In this document: one piece after another, positions 44,161 to 54,003 of the stretch
How the letters are laid out: each line of letters starts with the position of its first letter
Numbering within the stretch: position 1 is the stretch's first letter
Assembly: GCF_024437745.1 (NCBI RefSeq)
Contig: NZ_JANFNY010000004.1
Coordinates: 12,021-76,020, forward strand
Reading direction: 5' to 3'
Origin: Roseomonas sp. GC11
GTDB lineage: Bacteria; Pseudomonadota; Alphaproteobacteria; Acetobacterales; Acetobacteraceae
DNA length: 64,000 nt
Notes under the pieces: generated by a model
Database searches by the model: none
The model's input: only the letters and a program-made list of their open reading frames with translations
What the model was told of the DNA's origin: nothing
Position numbers and translations under genes: made by a program

Positions 44161-47100
44161 TCAATCTTCCTGGGGTTCTGCGCCGCCCAGGATCGCAGGG
44201 ATAAGCTGCTGCCGCTTCTTGATCCGCGCATCGCGGACCATCGCAGCGAACTCCGGCTGTTCCTGCATCATCAGGGCTTCGCCAGCCATTTTGTACTGCC
44301 TCACGACACGCTGGAGCATCATCCGCTTGGAGCCGGTGGTGCCGTCACGCGCATCGTCAGTGAGCCGCTGGTATTCCGAGGACTGCACCAGGGCATCCAG
44401 CGCCTCCTGCATGGTACGCCCGCCCAGCGTGGCATCCTGGCTGGTGAGGACGATCAGCCGATCCCGAAGCTCCGGGGTCAGCTTCACGCCATCCGAGGTG
44501 CGCCAGGGGACAAGCGGCTGCATGTCATAGCCCAGCCGCCGAAGCTCTTGGAGGAACGGAGAGCGGGCCTCGTTGCGATACTGGAGGGGCGAGATGGCGC
44601 CCAGGAGGCCACCAGTGGTCTCGCTTCCCCAACCCACAGGGACCGTCACGGGGTTCCCCATGAGGTCGCGGATCGGGGGCAGCGTCGAGGAGAACCCTGG
44701 GGTGCTCGCCATGATCCTGTTGAGGGTCTGGCGGAGAACCGGGAACTGCTCATCGGTGCCGTTGACGCGAACCTCCCGGCTTGTCGGGTCAACCACACGG
44801 GCAGCCTGGCGGAGCGCGGCAGAGTACGGAACCATGGATGCCGCTGTGTTGGAGAGGAACCGGGTCATCGCCTCGCCAGCGTTCGTGTCGCCCTCCAGCG
44901 GATTGTTGATGGTACCAAAGAGGTCCATCACACCCTTGAAGGCCGTCTTATTCGCCAGGAAGTCCACCATCGCCATGATGTAGCTGGTGGTGAGGTTCTG
45001 CATCGTAGGCGCATCCTTGTAGGTCCAAAGCTGCGCAATGTCCGCCAGGATGCCCAGATGCATGGACACAGGGTCGAAGCGACCGAAGGGGACATAGGAG
45101 GAGTTACCGTCCTTGTCCGTCACGCGGATCGAGTAGGGCATTGCCCCCGTGGCCCTCTCTGCGGCCCCTTGGTTACCCTGGGGGATCGCTCCGGTGATCT
45201 GGCCGGTGGAGACCATGTACACCCCAGCGCCCCACAGGGAGGCACCCACGGAGATGCGGCCCAACGCCGTGCGCTGCGCCAGTTCCCCGTTGCGGCCCAT
45301 GGCGTCCCGCCAGAATTGCCCGGAGAGCGCATTACCAGCGATGGAGTGATCCACGAACCACTTCAGGATGTTCGTCGGGGTGGTGACGAAGGGCATGACC
45401 AGGCGGAGCAAGGGGACCGACTGGGTGATCCCTTGGAGCCGTGAGCCGATCCGGTCGAGGATGCGCCCGTTATAGTCGAGCTTCTGGGTGAAGGTCGCCT
45501 CTTCGGCGTACTTCCGCGCCAGAGCATCCATCTCCTGCGAGGGGCCGTTCATGGCCCGGATGATGAACTCGCCCAGGGCCTTGTCATCCGCAAGCTCCCC
45601 GCGGCGGAGCATGTCCAGCCCCTCCTCGGTCGCCTGACGGCGCAGGTCCATCCGGTAGTTCAGCCCCTTCATGATCTCATCAGAACTCATCAGGAGCCGC
45701 GTGGGCAGTCGCACCGCCTTCCCGCCCCAATCGAGCATCCAAGCCCCCACGGGGTTGGTGACGTTGAAGGTGGAGGCGCTGATGGCCTGCGGCGGCAGCG
45801 CACCGTTCCCCACCTGAGTGGCGGAGGAGAAGGTGGGGCTGTCCTGCCAGAAGGACTTCATCCCATGTAGGAGTTCAGGCTTCATCCCCTTGCGCGCATA
45901 AAGCTCGCCCAGGGCGTCCGACTGCACACCCTCACGGGCTGCCATCTGGAGAAGCCTGATGTGGTCGATGAAGCTCTCCCCGAGAGCGTGGTACATCGCC
46001 ACACCACCCCGCACAGCACCCCAGTTTGCCGTCACCGCGCCGCCCATGATGTGCCGCATCGGGTTGATGAGGGCCGAGAGGGTGTTCGAGGTGATGTTGA
46101 TGGCGTGGGTGACGGGGCCACTCAGGATGTTGTTGATGAACAACTCCGAAGTGGCAGCCATGAAGCGTTCCCACCCGGTCCCCTTGAACACCCTGGCAAG
46201 CTGCTCGGGGGTCTGGAGGAGGGAGGCTCGCTTGGCGAACTTCAGGACCGCATCAGCGCCCCCAGCCTCCGCCGTCATCGCTGCCACTTCATCCGGGGTG
46301 AGCCGGAGCATCTGGTCAGCGTCGATCTGGAGAGACCGCAGGGCACGCCCGAAGCTGCTGGCGGTGCCCTCGAAGTACTCCCTGGCTTCCCTGGCTTTAC
46401 CCACTGCGAGGACCAGTTCACCCATTGCCGCCGTGTCCCCACCCGCCACTCGCCGGGAGAGGTCGAGGACGGACTGGCTGGCGGACTGCATGTACCGCTT
46501 GGCGAGGACCGCCATGGCATCGAGGTTGCGGGTCTGGTCGAAGGTGCGCGCCAGGGCCGCACGGGCAGCCTCCGGGGTAGCCGCGATGCTATCCGCCAGG
46601 GCCAGCGTGACCGCTTCGGACTTCACCCGCTGGTTCGCCACGGTGAACGCTGGGGCGTACACATCGTGAAGCGCATTGAGGACCGAGGTGATCCCTTCGC
46701 GCCCCTGAACGTGCATCGGGTTGATCCCGATGAGGTTCATGGCGTCGTCAGGCTTGCCCTCGGACAGGAGGCGCTGAACCTCCTTCGTCCCGGCCTCGTC
46801 GATCTGGATGGCACGGGCCACATCATCAGGGAGTTTCATCCCCATGCGCTGCGCCGCGGTGCCGGTGGGGGCGGCAGTTGGCAGGGCCTCACCAGAAGCC
46901 TTCACAGCCGCCCCAGGATTTGTCTGGGAGGGAACAGCCTGTTGCCCCGCAGGGGTAGCACCGGGGGCGCCCTGGGTGGCCTGTGCGGGCTTTGGCGGGG
47001 TGGCAGCGGCGATGGCCCGATCCAGGGCTTCGCGCTCCTCCTGCGTCAGCATCCCCTTCGCCATCAGGGTCTCATAAGCTTCCCTGGCGCCACGAAGCTC

Positions 47101-48432
47101 GGCTTGCGCCTCTGCGATCATGCGGGAAAGCTCGGCCTGCCCTGGGTCACCCTGGATTGCCCTGGGGGACGGTGCGTCAGGCGTGGGGGTCGCACGGGCA
47201 GCATCCCACCCTTCGCCACGGCCCTCGGCGGCCTGACGCCACTCCTGCATGGGAGCAAGCTCACCAGGCTCCACCACGTCCTGCACCCGCCGGGTTTCCC
47301 GGGCGGCCACCGCCGCTTCCTCCTCGGCGCCCTTACGGAGGCGCCCGAAGGTCTCATCAGCGAACGTCAGGTTGTCGAGGATGTTCTGCCGCAGGGCGAC
47401 TTCTCGCGCCGCAGCCTCCACCTCCCGCACCCCCTCATTCGAGATGGCACGCTGCATGTCCCCGTAGGACCGCTGGCCCTGGAGCTTGTCGATCGCATCG
47501 TTGATGCTACCGCGCTCCCGCTCCGCCACCATCTGCCACGGCTCGGGGAAGCTTTCCTCACCCGGCAGGGTGCCCCGGCGGTACCGCTCGAAGGGAACCT
47601 CTGCTCCCTCCTGCACCGCCTGCGGGGGAACCACAGGGGCCGCCTGGGCTGCCTCGGAGGCGATCCGCTGGTCCACCGGACGGAGCGCCCGGTAGATGCC
47701 CACGGCGGCCTTGGTGAGCGGCGTCAGGACCGTCTCAGCGATGGCGCCCAGACCGGCACCTTCAGCCACAGACTTCAGGCGGCGCTCAATGCCGCTGTCA
47801 TCCGCATCCGTCGCGAGGATTGAGGGGATCGGAACCCCAGCCTCCCGCAACGCGGCGGAGAGGTTGTCGTCGGAGGTGGCCGTCAGGGTGAAGTCCAGAG
47901 GGGCACCCACGGCAGCACCACGCCCGATCCGGCCAAGCAGGGTTGGCGCCCTGGTTGCCCAGGAGAGAGCCCCGGTGGCCTTCTGGAGGAGACCAGCACC
48001 ACCGAAGAAGGTACCGAGTTCCTGGGTGATCGTGCCGGTCACCGTGTCGGGCTGGTAGATTTCCCGCCGCGCGAGGTTCCCGATGGAGGGCGCCACATCC
48101 ATATCCTGGGTGACGCGCTGGGCAGTCTCAGGGGACATGATGCCCACCGCCTGGGCGCCGGAGAGCATCGCATCGCGGATGCCCCGGTCAACGTCCGAGA
48201 GGGCCACCACGGCGCGCCTGGGGATTTCCAGGGGCAGCGTGGCAAGGGCGCCAGCGGCATCCTTCACATGATCGAAGAAGCCCCTGCGGTTGCCCTGCTG
48301 GGCCACCAGAGCCTTGTCCTGCTCCTGCTGGGCCAGGGCCAGTTCCATCTCGAAATCAAGATCGTCACCGGCAACCTGGGGCTGCTCACTGAGCACCGCC
48401 GAGGTGACCGAGGTATCAAGGCTTCCGCTCAA
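44161..48432 (-). CDS. Large internal virion (ejection) protein, T7 gp16-like
   Basis: A 1423-aa protein, size and place of T7 gp16 (1318 aa), which forms the channel through which DNA enters the cell. Much of the first half is low-complexity (Glu/Ala/Gln/Pro); the second half is amphipathic helical (AATSELFINNILSGPVTHAI, LVMPFVTTPTNILKWFVDHS). The SLT-type transglycosylase motif expected at the start of T7 gp16 is not visible, so peptidoglycan degradation must come from elsewhere or be absent. 9 bp separate it from the gp15-like gene. Confidence 0.85.
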   Translation of the reverse strand: MSGSLDTSVTSAVLSEQPQVAGDDLDFEMELALAQQEQDKALVAQQGNRRGFFDHVKDAAGALATLPLEIPRRAVVALSDVDRGIRDAMLSGAQAVGIMSPETAQRVTQDMDVAPSIGNLARREIYQPDTVTGTITQELGTFFGGAGLLQKATGALSWATRAPTLLGRIGRGAAVGAPLDFTLTATSDDNLSAALREAGVPIPSILATDADDSGIERRLKSVAEGAGLGAIAETVLTPLTKAAVGIYRALRPVDQRIASEAAQAAPVVPPQAVQEGAEVPFERYRRGTLPGEESFPEPWQMVAERERGSINDAIDKLQGQRSYGDMQRAISNEGVREVEAAAREVALRQNILDNLTFADETFGRLRKGAEEEAAVAARETRRVQDVVEPGELAPMQEWRQAAEGRGEGWDAARATPTPDAPSPRAIQGDPGQAELSRMIAEAQAELRGAREAYETLMAKGMLTQEEREALDRAIAAATPPKPAQATQGAPGATPAGQQAVPSQTNPGAAVKASGEALPTAAPTGTAAQRMGMKLPDDVARAIQIDEAGTKEVQRLLSEGKPDDAMNLIGINPMHVQGREGITSVLNALHDVYAPAFTVANQRVKSEAVTLALADSIAATPEAARAALARTFDQTRNLDAMAVLAKRYMQSASQSVLDLSRRVAGGDTAAMGELVLAVGKAREAREYFEGTASSFGRALRSLQIDADQMLRLTPDEVAAMTAEAGGADAVLKFAKRASLLQTPEQLARVFKGTGWERFMAATSELFINNILSGPVTHAINITSNTLSALINPMRHIMGGAVTANWGAVRGGVAMYHALGESFIDHIRLLQMAAREGVQSDALGELYARKGMKPELLHGMKSFWQDSPTFSSATQVGNGALPPQAISASTFNVTNPVGAWMLDWGGKAVRLPTRLLMSSDEIMKGLNYRMDLRRQATEEGLDMLRRGELADDKALGEFIIRAMNGPSQEMDALARKYAEEATFTQKLDYNGRILDRIGSRLQGITQSVPLLRLVMPFVTTPTNILKWFVDHSIAGNALSGQFWRDAMGRNGELAQRTALGRISVGASLWGAGVYMVSTGQITGAIPQGNQGAAERATGAMPYSIRVTDKDGNSSYVPFGRFDPVSMHLGILADIAQLWTYKDAPTMQNLTTSYIMAMVDFLANKTAFKGVMDLFGTINNPLEGDTNAGEAMTRFLSNTAASMVPYSAALRQAARVVDPTSREVRVNGTDEQFPVLRQTLNRIMASTPGFSSTLPPIRDLMGNPVTVPVGWGSETTGGLLGAISPLQYRNEARSPFLQELRRLGYDMQPLVPWRTSDGVKLTPELRDRLIVLTSQDATLGGRTMQEALDALVQSSEYQRLTDDARDGTTGSKRMMLQRVVRQYKMAGEALMMQEQPEFAAMVRDARIKKRQQLIPAILGGAEPQED

Positions 48433-48441
48433 CGGCTTTCC

Positions 48442-50376
48442 TTATGGGGTGGGGTTGCGGAGTTCGCGGAGACGCTTGGCGATCTCCTGGCGGATAGCCG
48501 CAGGGTTGCTTGGATCGAGGCCATTCTGCTGCGCCCACTGGCGCACCGAAGGGCTGTTGGGATCGGAGTTGAGGGCAGCACCCACAGCCACGAGTTCTCC
48601 CCGCTGGGTAGCCACCTGGCGAAGGCGCTGCACCGGATCGGCAGGGGTCTCCTGGCGTGTCTGGGGCTGCTGTGGGCGGGCCTGAGGGGAGCTTGGGGGT
48701 GACGCTGCGGCGCCGCTTCGGGAGCCCACAGAGGGCGCCTGGGGCGACACGGATTCCACCAGTCGCCTCGCGGCATCGTTGGAAAAGGTGAAGATATCCT
48801 GCCCCGTGGGGCGCTTACCCTCTCGCCACTGGTCATAGTACCAGCGCATCGTCTGTTCAGCGAGTTGCTGCTGCGCCTGGGCGATCCTCTCGGGGGTCTG
48901 GTTGGGACCAAGACCCCGCATCAGCGGATCATCAAAGCGAGACTGGAGAGACTGCTGGAGGAAGGACCGGGCAGCGGAGTATTCCGTGGAGCCCAAGGGA
49001 GACTGCGGGCGGACACTGGGATCGCTCTCGGAGCGCCGAATGTCATCCAGAAGGCGCCCTGCGTCAGGCCCTCGCATCGAGCCCATCGCCACCTCCCGCA
49101 CCACATCGGCACGGAGTTCCGTGAGATCGTCTGCGGAGCGCGCTGCCAGGAGGCGCCCGATGAACCCATTGAACACCTGCTCGGACTGCTGGCTGCGCGC
49201 GCGGTCCTCGCTGTGCTCCCGCTGCCGGGTGATCGTCTCATTCATCGCGTGGAAGCGTGCGAGGAACCCAGGGTCACGCGAAGCCTGCGCCCGGATATCC
49301 TCGGGGGATACGTTGGCGCCCTGGAAGAAGATGCTATCCAGAAGCCTATCCCCGTCACGCCGCGCCTGCCGATCCGCGCGCGCGGCTGCGCGCTCCGCCC
49401 GGCTCTCCCGCCGCTCCATCTCGTTCATCGCACGATCCCGGAGAACACGAAGTTGCTCCAGGGCGCGAGGAGAAGAGCCGAAGCCGGGGAGGGTGCGCCC
49501 GGGGTTCTGGTCATCGGGCCGCGGCGCGAAAGCCACCGCCTCGATGAGCCTCACGCTGTCCGCTGGGTTGGCCCTGTTCGTCACATCGGTCAGGGCGGAG
49601 AGAGACTGCATGAGGATGGCATTCACCTCCTCCCCCGAGTAGCCGAACCGGCGAAGCTCAAAGCCCGCCCGATGGAACACCTCGGTGACCTTGGGGGCCG
49701 CATCGGTGAGCGAGGTGCGGCCATCGGAGAGGATACCCCCGGCCTCGTTGCGGATACGCTCCACCACTTGCTCGCGGCCTCGATTGGCTACGTTCTCGCG
49801 GACGGTGCGGGTGTGCTCCTCGCCTAGCTGCTGGCGGACGCTCTGGGCGACCTGCTGGAACCCCTGGAGGTATGTCTGGTCATTGGCATCCCCGAGGAAC
49901 GCCTGCATCCGCTGGTCAATCCAGCCCTGCACGGCGTTGGCATCTTCGCCCTGACGTCCCTCCCATGTCTGGTAGTCAGCCCGAAGGCGCTCCCCGAACC
50001 GCTGGGCGTCCACAATGCCCTTGCCCTGGCGATACCCCAGTTGCCACCAAGGGTTATCAATGGGGGCCATGCGGCCCTCGCGGACTTCCCTCTCATAGTC
50101 GCGCATGGACTGCGCATAGCTCTTACCGGCGGCGGTCTGCCGCTCCTGCTCCTGCTGGTTCTGAACCTCAGCGAAGCGGCGGAAGGAGGGAAGGAACTCG
50201 GATAGCCCCTGAGCCACCGCGCGCATCCCGCTCTCGCCTGCGCCTGGCGCGACGATTTCACGGGGCAGCGAGAGAGGCCGGGGAGCCTCAATGTTGGTGG
50301 GGATGGGGGAGGCGGAGGGGCGCAGCCCGAGGCGTTCAGGCAGACCGCCGGTTAGGGGCGTGGGCTGGCGTGCCAT
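48442..50376 (-). CDS. Internal virion protein, T7 gp15-like
   Basis: A 644-aa mostly helical, Arg/Gln-rich protein at the position of T7 gp15 (747 aa), a component of the internal core that is ejected with DNA. Typical segments are GRMAPIDNPWWQLGYRQGKG and QRFGERLRADYQTWEGRQGE near residues 100-140, found in gp15 homologues. It lies between the gp14- and gp16-like genes. No enzymatic motif. Confidence 0.85.
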   Translation of the reverse strand: MARQPTPLTGGLPERLGLRPSASPIPTNIEAPRPLSLPREIVAPGAGESGMRAVAQGLSEFLPSFRRFAEVQNQQEQERQTAAGKSYAQSMRDYEREVREGRMAPIDNPWWQLGYRQGKGIVDAQRFGERLRADYQTWEGRQGEDANAVQGWIDQRMQAFLGDANDQTYLQGFQQVAQSVRQQLGEEHTRTVRENVANRGREQVVERIRNEAGGILSDGRTSLTDAAPKVTEVFHRAGFELRRFGYSGEEVNAILMQSLSALTDVTNRANPADSVRLIEAVAFAPRPDDQNPGRTLPGFGSSPRALEQLRVLRDRAMNEMERRESRAERAAARADRQARRDGDRLLDSIFFQGANVSPEDIRAQASRDPGFLARFHAMNETITRQREHSEDRARSQQSEQVFNGFIGRLLAARSADDLTELRADVVREVAMGSMRGPDAGRLLDDIRRSESDPSVRPQSPLGSTEYSAARSFLQQSLQSRFDDPLMRGLGPNQTPERIAQAQQQLAEQTMRWYYDQWREGKRPTGQDIFTFSNDAARRLVESVSPQAPSVGSRSGAAASPPSSPQARPQQPQTRQETPADPVQRLRQVATQRGELVAVGAALNSDPNSPSVRQWAQQNGLDPSNPAAIRQEIAKRLRELRNPTP

Positions 50377-50379
50377 GCG

Positions 50380-51198
50380 TTACCAGTCTCGATCCGTGAC
50401 GGCGCGATCTGAGGCGCCCTGGGTTGACGATGAGGAAGAGGGAAGAGAACCGAGGGAGACACTGGGGGACTGCTTGGCGCGCGCCGTGAAGTAGTCCGTT
50501 GCCGCGCTGCCGAAGCCGAACAGGAGTTCCAGGGCGGAACCGCCAGCGCGCAGAATGGGCGAGGTGGGCGCGATAGGATCACGCAGGGCGTTGAGCCGGG
50601 ACTGGTAGTTGGCATCCGCAGCGTCGATGTTCCGGCGCACCTGGGCCACCGCAGCGTCCGTGTTGGCGCTGTCATCGGTGCTCTGGCGGCTGAAGCCTTG
50701 GAACTGCTCCAACATCAGGGCGGAGATGGTATTCCCCGCCACACCCATAGAGGCAGCCCCGGCGGTAATCCGGCCCTGGGCCTGCCGCCTCTCCACGCTG
50801 CGCTGGTCCTGCCGCTCCGCCTGGGCATCCCGCTCCTGAAGGATGCGGCTGTTCAGGCTGTTGATCGTGAGGCCCCGAGAGGTACCCTCGTTCACCCGCT
50901 GGGCAGCGTTATAGTCTATGACCTGCTGCCGCTCGGCCACCTGCCGATTGTACTCAGCGGTGGCGCGGGCATTGGAGAAGGCTGCTTCTTCGTTCTTCGC
51001 TAGGAAGCTGGAGATGGAGCGCCCTGCGGTGCCCACAGCGGTGATCTCAGGGGACCACTCGGCCACCCTGGAGGCGAAGGACTGGGAGGGCTGCGAGGAA
51101 GCCTGAGGGGAAGCCTGCTGGTCCCCTGAGGAGGAACCCCCGAGGCCCACAAAGCTCCCTATGGTTCCCAGCACCTTGGAAACGTCAGACGTGCACAT
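50380..51198 (-). CDS. Internal virion protein, T7 gp14-like
   Basis: A 272-aa protein at the position of T7 gp14 (196 aa), the smallest ejected core protein, which inserts in the outer membrane. It contains an Ala/Gln-rich helical region (YNRQVAERQQVIDYNAAQRV, RITAGAASMGVAGNTISALM) characteristic of gp14 homologues. The ATG at 51198 (MCTSDVSKVLGTIGSFVGLG) overlaps the gp13-like stop by 14 bp. Extra residues at the start and end are Ser-rich. Confidence 0.82.
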   Translation of the reverse strand: MCTSDVSKVLGTIGSFVGLGGSSSGDQQASPQASSQPSQSFASRVAEWSPEITAVGTAGRSISSFLAKNEEAAFSNARATAEYNRQVAERQQVIDYNAAQRVNEGTSRGLTINSLNSRILQERDAQAERQDQRSVERRQAQGRITAGAASMGVAGNTISALMLEQFQGFSRQSTDDSANTDAAVAQVRRNIDAADANYQSRLNALRDPIAPTSPILRAGGSALELLFGFGSAATDYFTARAKQSPSVSLGSLPSSSSSTQGASDRAVTDRDW

Positions 51199-51601
51199 GC
51201 TCGCTTTGGCGATGGAAGGGGATGAATAGGTGGCCCTGAAGGGGGACCGGGGGGTGTAACTGGTAGCCCAGGCGGCGGAGGAACCGCAGGTGGGCTTCGT
51301 TGCGCGCATCGGCTGCGTTGGCGAGGACCGGGAAGGTCTCATGCCAGCGAGCGATTAGGTGCCGCGCCAGTTTGACCATGGAGATCGGATGGCGCGCGAA
51401 GAGGGGAGTGCAGAGGAGCCACGGGGCGCCCATACCAGGGGCAGGCCCAGGGGCCACGCCGAACACAGCAAGGGGGCCGCGTGGCTCCTCCGCCACCCAA
51501 GCCTCTACCGAGTGTGCGATAGAGGTGGAGATGGCGGAGCGCGGGGTGTGGCCCGCAGCCACGCATTCAGCCTTGTCGGCGTCCGTCAGGAGATCGGCAA
51601 T
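51185..51601 (-). CDS. T7 gp13-like internal core/assembly protein with apparent ATT start
   Basis: A 138-aa protein with a GNAT-like fold: AWVAEEPRGPLAVFGVAPGP, then PISMVKLARHLIARWHETFP and RFLRRLGYQLHPPVPLQ. It is the counterpart of T7 gp13, needed for virion assembly. No ATG, GTG or TTG in frame gives a sensible product; TTG at 51730 would overlap the tail tube B gene by 127 bp. The stop of tail tube B is preceded by GGAGG, and 8 bp further an in-frame ATT (51601-51599) gives 138 aa, the same length as T7 gp13. Start therefore inferred as ATT. Confidence 0.7.
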   Translation of the reverse strand: MADLLTDADKAECVAAGHTPRSAISTSIAHSVEAWVAEEPRGPLAVFGVAPGPAPGMGAPWLLCTPLFARHPISMVKLARHLIARWHETFPVLANAADARNEAHLRFLRRLGYQLHPPVPLQGHLFIPFHRQSEHVHV

Positions 51602-51603
51602 GC

Positions 51604-54003
51604 TTACGTCCTCCGGGATCGCAGGACGAACACGCCCTCCCAGTCTGCGGAGAGGATCGAGCAAGGGAATGGGTTTGTGCTTTCGAGAGAAAGGGTCGCT
51701 TGGTTGGAAGCGAAGATCGGCACCCGCCAAGTCCCGGTGAACAGCCGGATATTCGATGGACGCTCATAGCTGGCAACCGGAGGCTGCCGCGCGCGGAGTT
51801 CATCAGAGACTAGCTGGTAGAGGCTGCTACCTCGATCCACCGTGAAGCGAAGCTGCTGGGTGTTCGAGACATTGAAGGTGATGTAGCGCAGGCTCAGGTT
51901 GCCGTCAGTGATAGCCCGGCGGCTTCTGCCGTCTTGCTGCGCCACGTTGATCTGCGAGAGGACCACCCGCGCAGAGAACTTGTACCCGAACCAAATCTCG
52001 CAGCCGGTGAGGTCTCCTGGCAGGGAGAAGGTCGTGGTGCTCTCGTACTGGGCGCCGTTCGTGGTGTCCCAGGAGGTGCCAATGGTGTCCCGCCATTGGT
52101 CCGTCACGGTCTCCCCCAGGATCGCCACGATGGGAGAACTGGAGGTGATCGGGTAGGGCAGCGTGAAGGTTGTCCTGTCGGTGGTGGACGAGTAGGTGCC
52201 GGAGGTCAGCGATACCTTCCTGTCGATCAACAGCCGGTCGCTGAAGCCTGCACCCTCAAAGCTTCCAAAGGGACCGAGAGGGATGCGTTCGAGGTACACC
52301 CCGTGGCCCTCTCGTTCGAGGATGACCAGAAGGTTGTTGTCGTAGGTGGCTACGGCGAGGAGCCGGTCGCTGGTGCCCGAGGCGTCGTTGAACTGCCACT
52401 CGGACCACGCTGACTGAAGCTTCTCGCTCCCCTCCCAGTACCATTTATACACGAACAGACGGCGGGTACTGTCCGAGGCATCGGAGATGATGAATGCAGT
52501 ATCGTCATTCCGGGCAACCGCCAGGGAGAGAGCCAGCCCCGAGACGAACGTGGGGACGTGCGAGGAGAGGTCCAGAGCGTCCCTCGTGCCCGTGGAGGTG
52601 TCCACTAGGTACTCCCGGAGAGCCGTGTCCTCACCGCGGCGCTGACAGAACAGCACGCCGCGCCCATGAGGTTGCGCCCGAACACCCGCCAGGGCCGCGA
52701 AGGAGCCCACGGGGGAGATCGAGGCGGTCTTGGGGGAGAGGATGCCGGTGTCGGAGAGGAGGAACTGCGCGTCATCCGAGAAGAGCATCAGGCTTCCATC
52801 GAAGGGAGCCACGAAGCGCAGGAGAGAGATGCGCGTGCTGGAGGTCGCCAGGTCAATCGGTGCGTCATCCGTCACCGTCTGGATGGTGTCGGGGTAGAAG
52901 CGGAAGTAGTCTCCCGCCGCAGAGAGCACCACGTTCTCCCCCGCGAGGAACCCAAGGCGCCCCTTGTGGAAGAACACGTCATTGATCGTCTGCCCCACGA
53001 AGGACGGGTGCGGCGAAGCATCCGCATCACCGGCATCACGCGCCACCCAGGGTACCTGGGAGAACGTGAAGGTGCCGTCTGTGTTACGCACAAGGCGGTG
53101 CGGCATGGTCGCCGGGGAAGGCCCAACGCGATCCTGCACACGGGCACATTCCTTCCACGTCCCCGTGCTCTCCTCGAACTCCACATAGTAGAACTGTCCG
53201 CTGTCCACACCAGTGATGCGGACCACCTGACCATTCCAGGCGGAGGAGGGAAGAAGGCTGAACCGCTGGATGCGGTCGATGAAGCCCACCGTGTTCCCGT
53301 CGCCTGCGCTGTCCCGGACGGAGAGGGTGAATGCGTTCCCGTCATTGCGCCGGAACCGCACGACGCTCCCCTTCCTTTCTACCGTCCAGGCGACGCCGTA
53401 GGCTGCCGGGAGGTTAGTCGCCAGGGCAGCCCGAAGCTGCTCCGCGATGTTCTCGGTGCGGATCGTGGAGGCGTCTGTGGCGGAGGTCGTGTAGGTGGCG
53501 CGGAGAACCCCGTCAGTCCACACCTCATAGGTCTGGCTGTAGGCCCCCAGGCGAACGAAAGCGTGACCCCAGGTGGTCTGTGCGGCGGGCGCTGTGGTCA
53601 GCGCCGGGGTCACCGTCCGGTTGACGATGAAAGTGTAGTCCGCCACGGAGGTAGCCACGAAGGCGCTCTCTGTGCTGGCGGTCAGGTAGGAAGTCCCGTC
53701 AGGCGTGAGCACCGTGCGCTCCACGCCGTCGAGATCGAAAACCCGGATCGTCCCTTCCGCGACAATGACCACGAAGCGATTACTCGCATCGCGATCCATG
53801 AGGTGCAGGAAGGGACGCAGGGTGCCATACCGTGTGGTCCTGATGCGCGCCATGTGGCGGCTCCCCGGGCGCTTCGTCAGGCCCGCCACGAGGGAGGACA
53901 TGAAGTTCACCTGGGAGGTCACTTGGTTAGCCAAGCGAGCCCAAGGGGGCTGCTGGGAGACCCCGTTGGTGAAGTTGGGGAGCGTCCCGGAGATCAGCGT
54001 CAT
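51604..54003 (-). CDS. Tail tubular protein B (T7 gp12-like nozzle)
   Basis: A 799-aa tail nozzle protein (T7 gp12 is 794 aa). The start SGTLPNFTNGVSQQPPWARL is the gp12 hallmark. SFVGQTINDVFFHKGRLGFL is also conserved. It is beta-rich throughout and forms the lower tail through which DNA leaves. Directly abuts tail tube A (stop at 54004). Confidence 0.93.
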   Translation of the reverse strand: MTLISGTLPNFTNGVSQQPPWARLANQVTSQVNFMSSLVAGLTKRPGSRHMARIRTTRYGTLRPFLHLMDRDASNRFVVIVAEGTIRVFDLDGVERTVLTPDGTSYLTASTESAFVATSVADYTFIVNRTVTPALTTAPAAQTTWGHAFVRLGAYSQTYEVWTDGVLRATYTTSATDASTIRTENIAEQLRAALATNLPAAYGVAWTVERKGSVVRFRRNDGNAFTLSVRDSAGDGNTVGFIDRIQRFSLLPSSAWNGQVVRITGVDSGQFYYVEFEESTGTWKECARVQDRVGPSPATMPHRLVRNTDGTFTFSQVPWVARDAGDADASPHPSFVGQTINDVFFHKGRLGFLAGENVVLSAAGDYFRFYPDTIQTVTDDAPIDLATSSTRISLLRFVAPFDGSLMLFSDDAQFLLSDTGILSPKTASISPVGSFAALAGVRAQPHGRGVLFCQRRGEDTALREYLVDTSTGTRDALDLSSHVPTFVSGLALSLAVARNDDTAFIISDASDSTRRLFVYKWYWEGSEKLQSAWSEWQFNDASGTSDRLLAVATYDNNLLVILEREGHGVYLERIPLGPFGSFEGAGFSDRLLIDRKVSLTSGTYSSTTDRTTFTLPYPITSSSPIVAILGETVTDQWRDTIGTSWDTTNGAQYESTTTFSLPGDLTGCEIWFGYKFSARVVLSQINVAQQDGRSRRAITDGNLSLRYITFNVSNTQQLRFTVDRGSSLYQLVSDELRARQPPVASYERPSNIRLFTGTWRVPIFASNQATLSLESTNPFPCSILSADWEGVFVLRSRRT

